Positions 6,224 through 7,429 of a stretch of 7,429 nucleotides of DNA are shown piece after piece (within the stretch, counting starts at the first letter, position 1; the number at the start of each line of letters is the position of its first letter). A program made the translations under genes and the position numbers. The stretch lies in NCBI GenBank assembly GCA_003647765.1, contig QMNM01000061.1, positions 1 to 7,429 of the forward strand, given 5' to 3'. This stretch comes from Candidatus Cloacimonadota bacterium (GTDB lineage Bacteria; Cloacimonadota; Cloacimonadia; JGIOTU-2; B8-G9). The notes under the pieces were generated by a model. It was not told the DNA's origin. It made no database searches and saw only the letters and a program-made list of their open reading frames with translations.

Positions 6224-7132
6224 ATGCAAAATAAAAGGATAGGGTGTTTATTAATTGTATTTTTTTTAGTCATCATCTATGTAAATACAAATGCACAAGA
6301 GAATGTGATTAAACTTTATGGACCGAATAACGAATTAAAAGATATTCCTGTGGAGTTAATTAAAGTAGAAGGTGGAGTTTTTGAAATGGGTAATAAATTT
6401 AGCAATGATTATGAGGATGAAATCCCTGTTCATAAAGTAAAAGTGAATACATTTTATATTGGCAAATATGAAATCACAACAGAGCAGTTTTGTACTTTTC
6501 TTAATAGTATGGAAAAGAATCAGCAAAATGAAGCAAAAATTAAAGAATGGATTGAGATAACAGGAGAACATAGCCTTATTGAAAAAATAGATAATGGATA
6601 TAGAGCCAAATTTAAGTATGGTAAACATCCGATGATTAAAGTTACATGGTATGGAGCAAAAGCATTTTGTAATTGGATAGATTGTAGATTGCCTACAGAA
6701 TCTGAATGGGAATATGCGGCATGCAATAGAGGTGAGAAAATCATATTTCCTTGGGGAAATTCAAAAAACACCAAATATGCTAATTCTTGGAAATATTCTG
6801 GGAAACTGACTTCCATTTTAGTAATGCCTGATTTATTCAATAGTCGTGGCACAGTTCCAGTTGGAAGTTTTTCTCCGAACAAATTAGGACTTTATGATAT
6901 GGCAGGGAATGCAGAGGAATGGTGCGTGGATTGGTATGACGCAAATTATTATAAAGAAATATATATAAAAGATACTCCTGTTGTAAATCCACAGGGTCCT
7001 GAAAAAGGTGATACGAAAGTAGTGCGCGGAGGTTCATGGTTTGATGAAATTAGTAGATTGCGAGTTGCTAACCGTGAAGCAAGATATCCAGACCTACTCA
7101 GCAATACAATCGGATTTAGAGTTTGTAGATAA
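6224..7132 (+). CDS. Secreted FGE/SUMF1-fold protein lacking the catalytic cysteines
   Basis: The 302-residue product starts with a signal peptide (MQNKR, hydrophobic 6-20, likely cleavage after NTNA at 24). There is no lipobox: Cys8 lies before the core. The rest is one formylglycine-generating-enzyme-like domain (FGE-sulfatase/SUMF1): GGVFEMG (50-56), PVHKVKVNTFYIGKYEITTE, VTWYGAKAFCNW, RLPTESEWEYAA (155-166), PWGNS, GLYDMAGNAEEWCVDWY (222-238), VRGGSW (267-272) and a GFRVCR end. In true FGE two cysteines follow the GGS motif (human Cys336 and Cys341). By simple alignment Asp274 and Leu279 stand there, so sulfatase activation is unlikely. The fold is reused in many secreted proteins, including GldJ/GldK of the type IX secretion and gliding machinery, and in ligand-binding proteins. 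The precise role here is unknown. Intergenic repeats lie on both sides of it. Confidence 0.9.
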   Translation: MQNKRIGCLLIVFFLVIIYVNTNAQENVIKLYGPNNELKDIPVELIKVEGGVFEMGNKFSNDYEDEIPVHKVKVNTFYIGKYEITTEQFCTFLNSMEKNQQNEAKIKEWIEITGEHSLIEKIDNGYRAKFKYGKHPMIKVTWYGAKAFCNWIDCRLPTESEWEYAACNRGEKIIFPWGNSKNTKYANSWKYSGKLTSILVMPDLFNSRGTVPVGSFSPNKLGLYDMAGNAEEWCVDWYDANYYKEIYIKDTPVVNPQGPEKGDTKVVRGGSWFDEISRLRVANREARYPDLLSNTIGFRVCR

Positions 7133-7205
7133 AGTAATTTTGATGAATTGTTTTGTGTATTATACTAATATCACTATTTTTATACAACAATTTATGCTCT
7201 TAATT

Positions 7206-7305
7206 AGTTAAAGAGATTAGACGCGAACCAAACGCTAACTTTACAAACTCATCGCAAAAGATTTATAAAATGGATAAAAAATGTTCGCGTAAGTTCGCAT
7301 AGTTC
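7206..7305. repeat. Intergenic repeat, family 1, copy B
   Basis: This is the best preserved copy. Its left arm ACGCGAAC (7221-7228) is the exact reverse complement of GTTCGCGT (7283-7290), giving an 8-bp stem around 54 bases. The core at 7213-7262 matches copy A in 47 of 50 and copy C in 43 of 50. The 23 bases at 7283-7305 are identical to 7407-7429 in copy C. The 73 bases between the FGE-like gene and this copy (7133-7205) show no clear terminator or gene. Confidence 0.88.
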
Positions 7306-7309
7306 ATAT

Positions 7310-7335
7310 AAGTTCGCGATTGCAAGTTCGCGATT
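7310..7335. repeat. Short tandem duplication between repeat copies B and C
   Basis: AAGTTCGCGATT occurs at 7310-7321 and again at 7324-7335, a 14-bp period. The AGTTCGC core is also present at the right end of copies B and C, so this looks like an extension of the repeat's right arm. Confidence 0.8.
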
Positions 7336-7429
7336 AAGTAAGAGATTAAACGCGAACAAATCGCTAACTCAACAGACTCATCGCAAAGGATTTAATTTAT
7401 AAAAAGGTTCGCGTAAGTTCGCATAGTTC
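7336..7429. repeat. Intergenic repeat, family 1, copy C (runs to window edge)
   Basis: This is a tandem neighbour of copy B, offset by 129 bp at the core (7342-7391 against 7213-7262). Left arm ACGCGAAC (7350-7357) pairs exactly with GTTCGCGT (7407-7414), so the stem is kept although the enclosed sequence has diverged. The copy reaches the last base of the window, so the array may continue. Confidence 0.86.

Noticed and set aside
6224-6298. Lipoprotein signal peptide on the FGE-like protein (as in GldJ/GldK)
   Set aside because: The only cysteine (residue 8) precedes the hydrophobic core; the region after the core ends NTNAQ, a signal peptidase I-type site.
7206-7429. CRISPR array
   Set aside because: Only two adjacent copies, about 100 bp each with diverged cores, and no unique spacers of constant length or cas genes.
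5986-7429. Integron cassette with attC sites around the FGE-like gene
   Set aside because: The arms are GCGAAC/GTTCGC rather than RYYYAAC/GTTRRRY, there are no paired inner boxes, and no integrase is seen.

Overview
The window is AT-rich DNA (about one third G+C by eye). Four genes are read clearly on the plus strand, and one large gene, cut off at the left edge, is read on the minus strand. The organism is most likely an uncultured or anaerobic member of the Fibrobacterota-Chlorobiota-Bacteroidota (FCB) neighbourhood. Candidatus Cloacimonadota is my best guess. The reasons are a secreted gingipain-type C25 peptidase with modular DxxGNxxGxxDxGE repeats, a secreted formylglycine-generating-enzyme-like protein, a Bacteroidota-like ThiD, and many short intergenic repeats. 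Strong Shine-Dalgarno sequences (GGAGG) before several genes argue against Bacteroidota proper, where such sites are usually weak. No rRNA or other taxonomic marker is present, so this placement is inference.

Layout. Positions 1-2484 (minus) hold the first 828 codons of a secreted C25 cysteine peptidase: signal peptide, propeptide, catalytic domain with His450/Cys483, an Ig-like domain, and the start of tandem ~116-residue modules. A 228-bp divergent spacer follows. On the plus strand come thiL (2713-3726), thiC (3772-5034) and thiD (5240-5968), a thiamine cluster covering the pyrimidine branch (ThiC, ThiD) and the last kinase step (ThiL). ThiE and the thiazole genes are not in the window, and I find no TPP riboswitch. 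The 205-bp thiC-thiD spacer holds what looks like the first 14 codons of a dead hicB antitoxin gene. From 5969 on, the DNA is a repeat-rich accessory zone around one gene (6224-7132) for a secreted FGE/SUMF1-fold protein that lacks the catalytic cysteine pair.

The repeats. One family, with inverted GCGAAC/GTTCGC arms, has three same-orientation copies: one upstream of the FGE-like gene and two in tandem downstream, the last running to the window edge. A second hairpin repeat with GCCACA/TGTGGC arms lies just before the FGE-like gene and shares the AGTGAGATT 5' end with the first family's upstream copy. I see no defence system, CRISPR array, transposase or tRNA. The most unusual features are the repeats bracketing the FGE-like gene and the active-site departures in the C25 peptidase, ThiD and the FGE-like protein.
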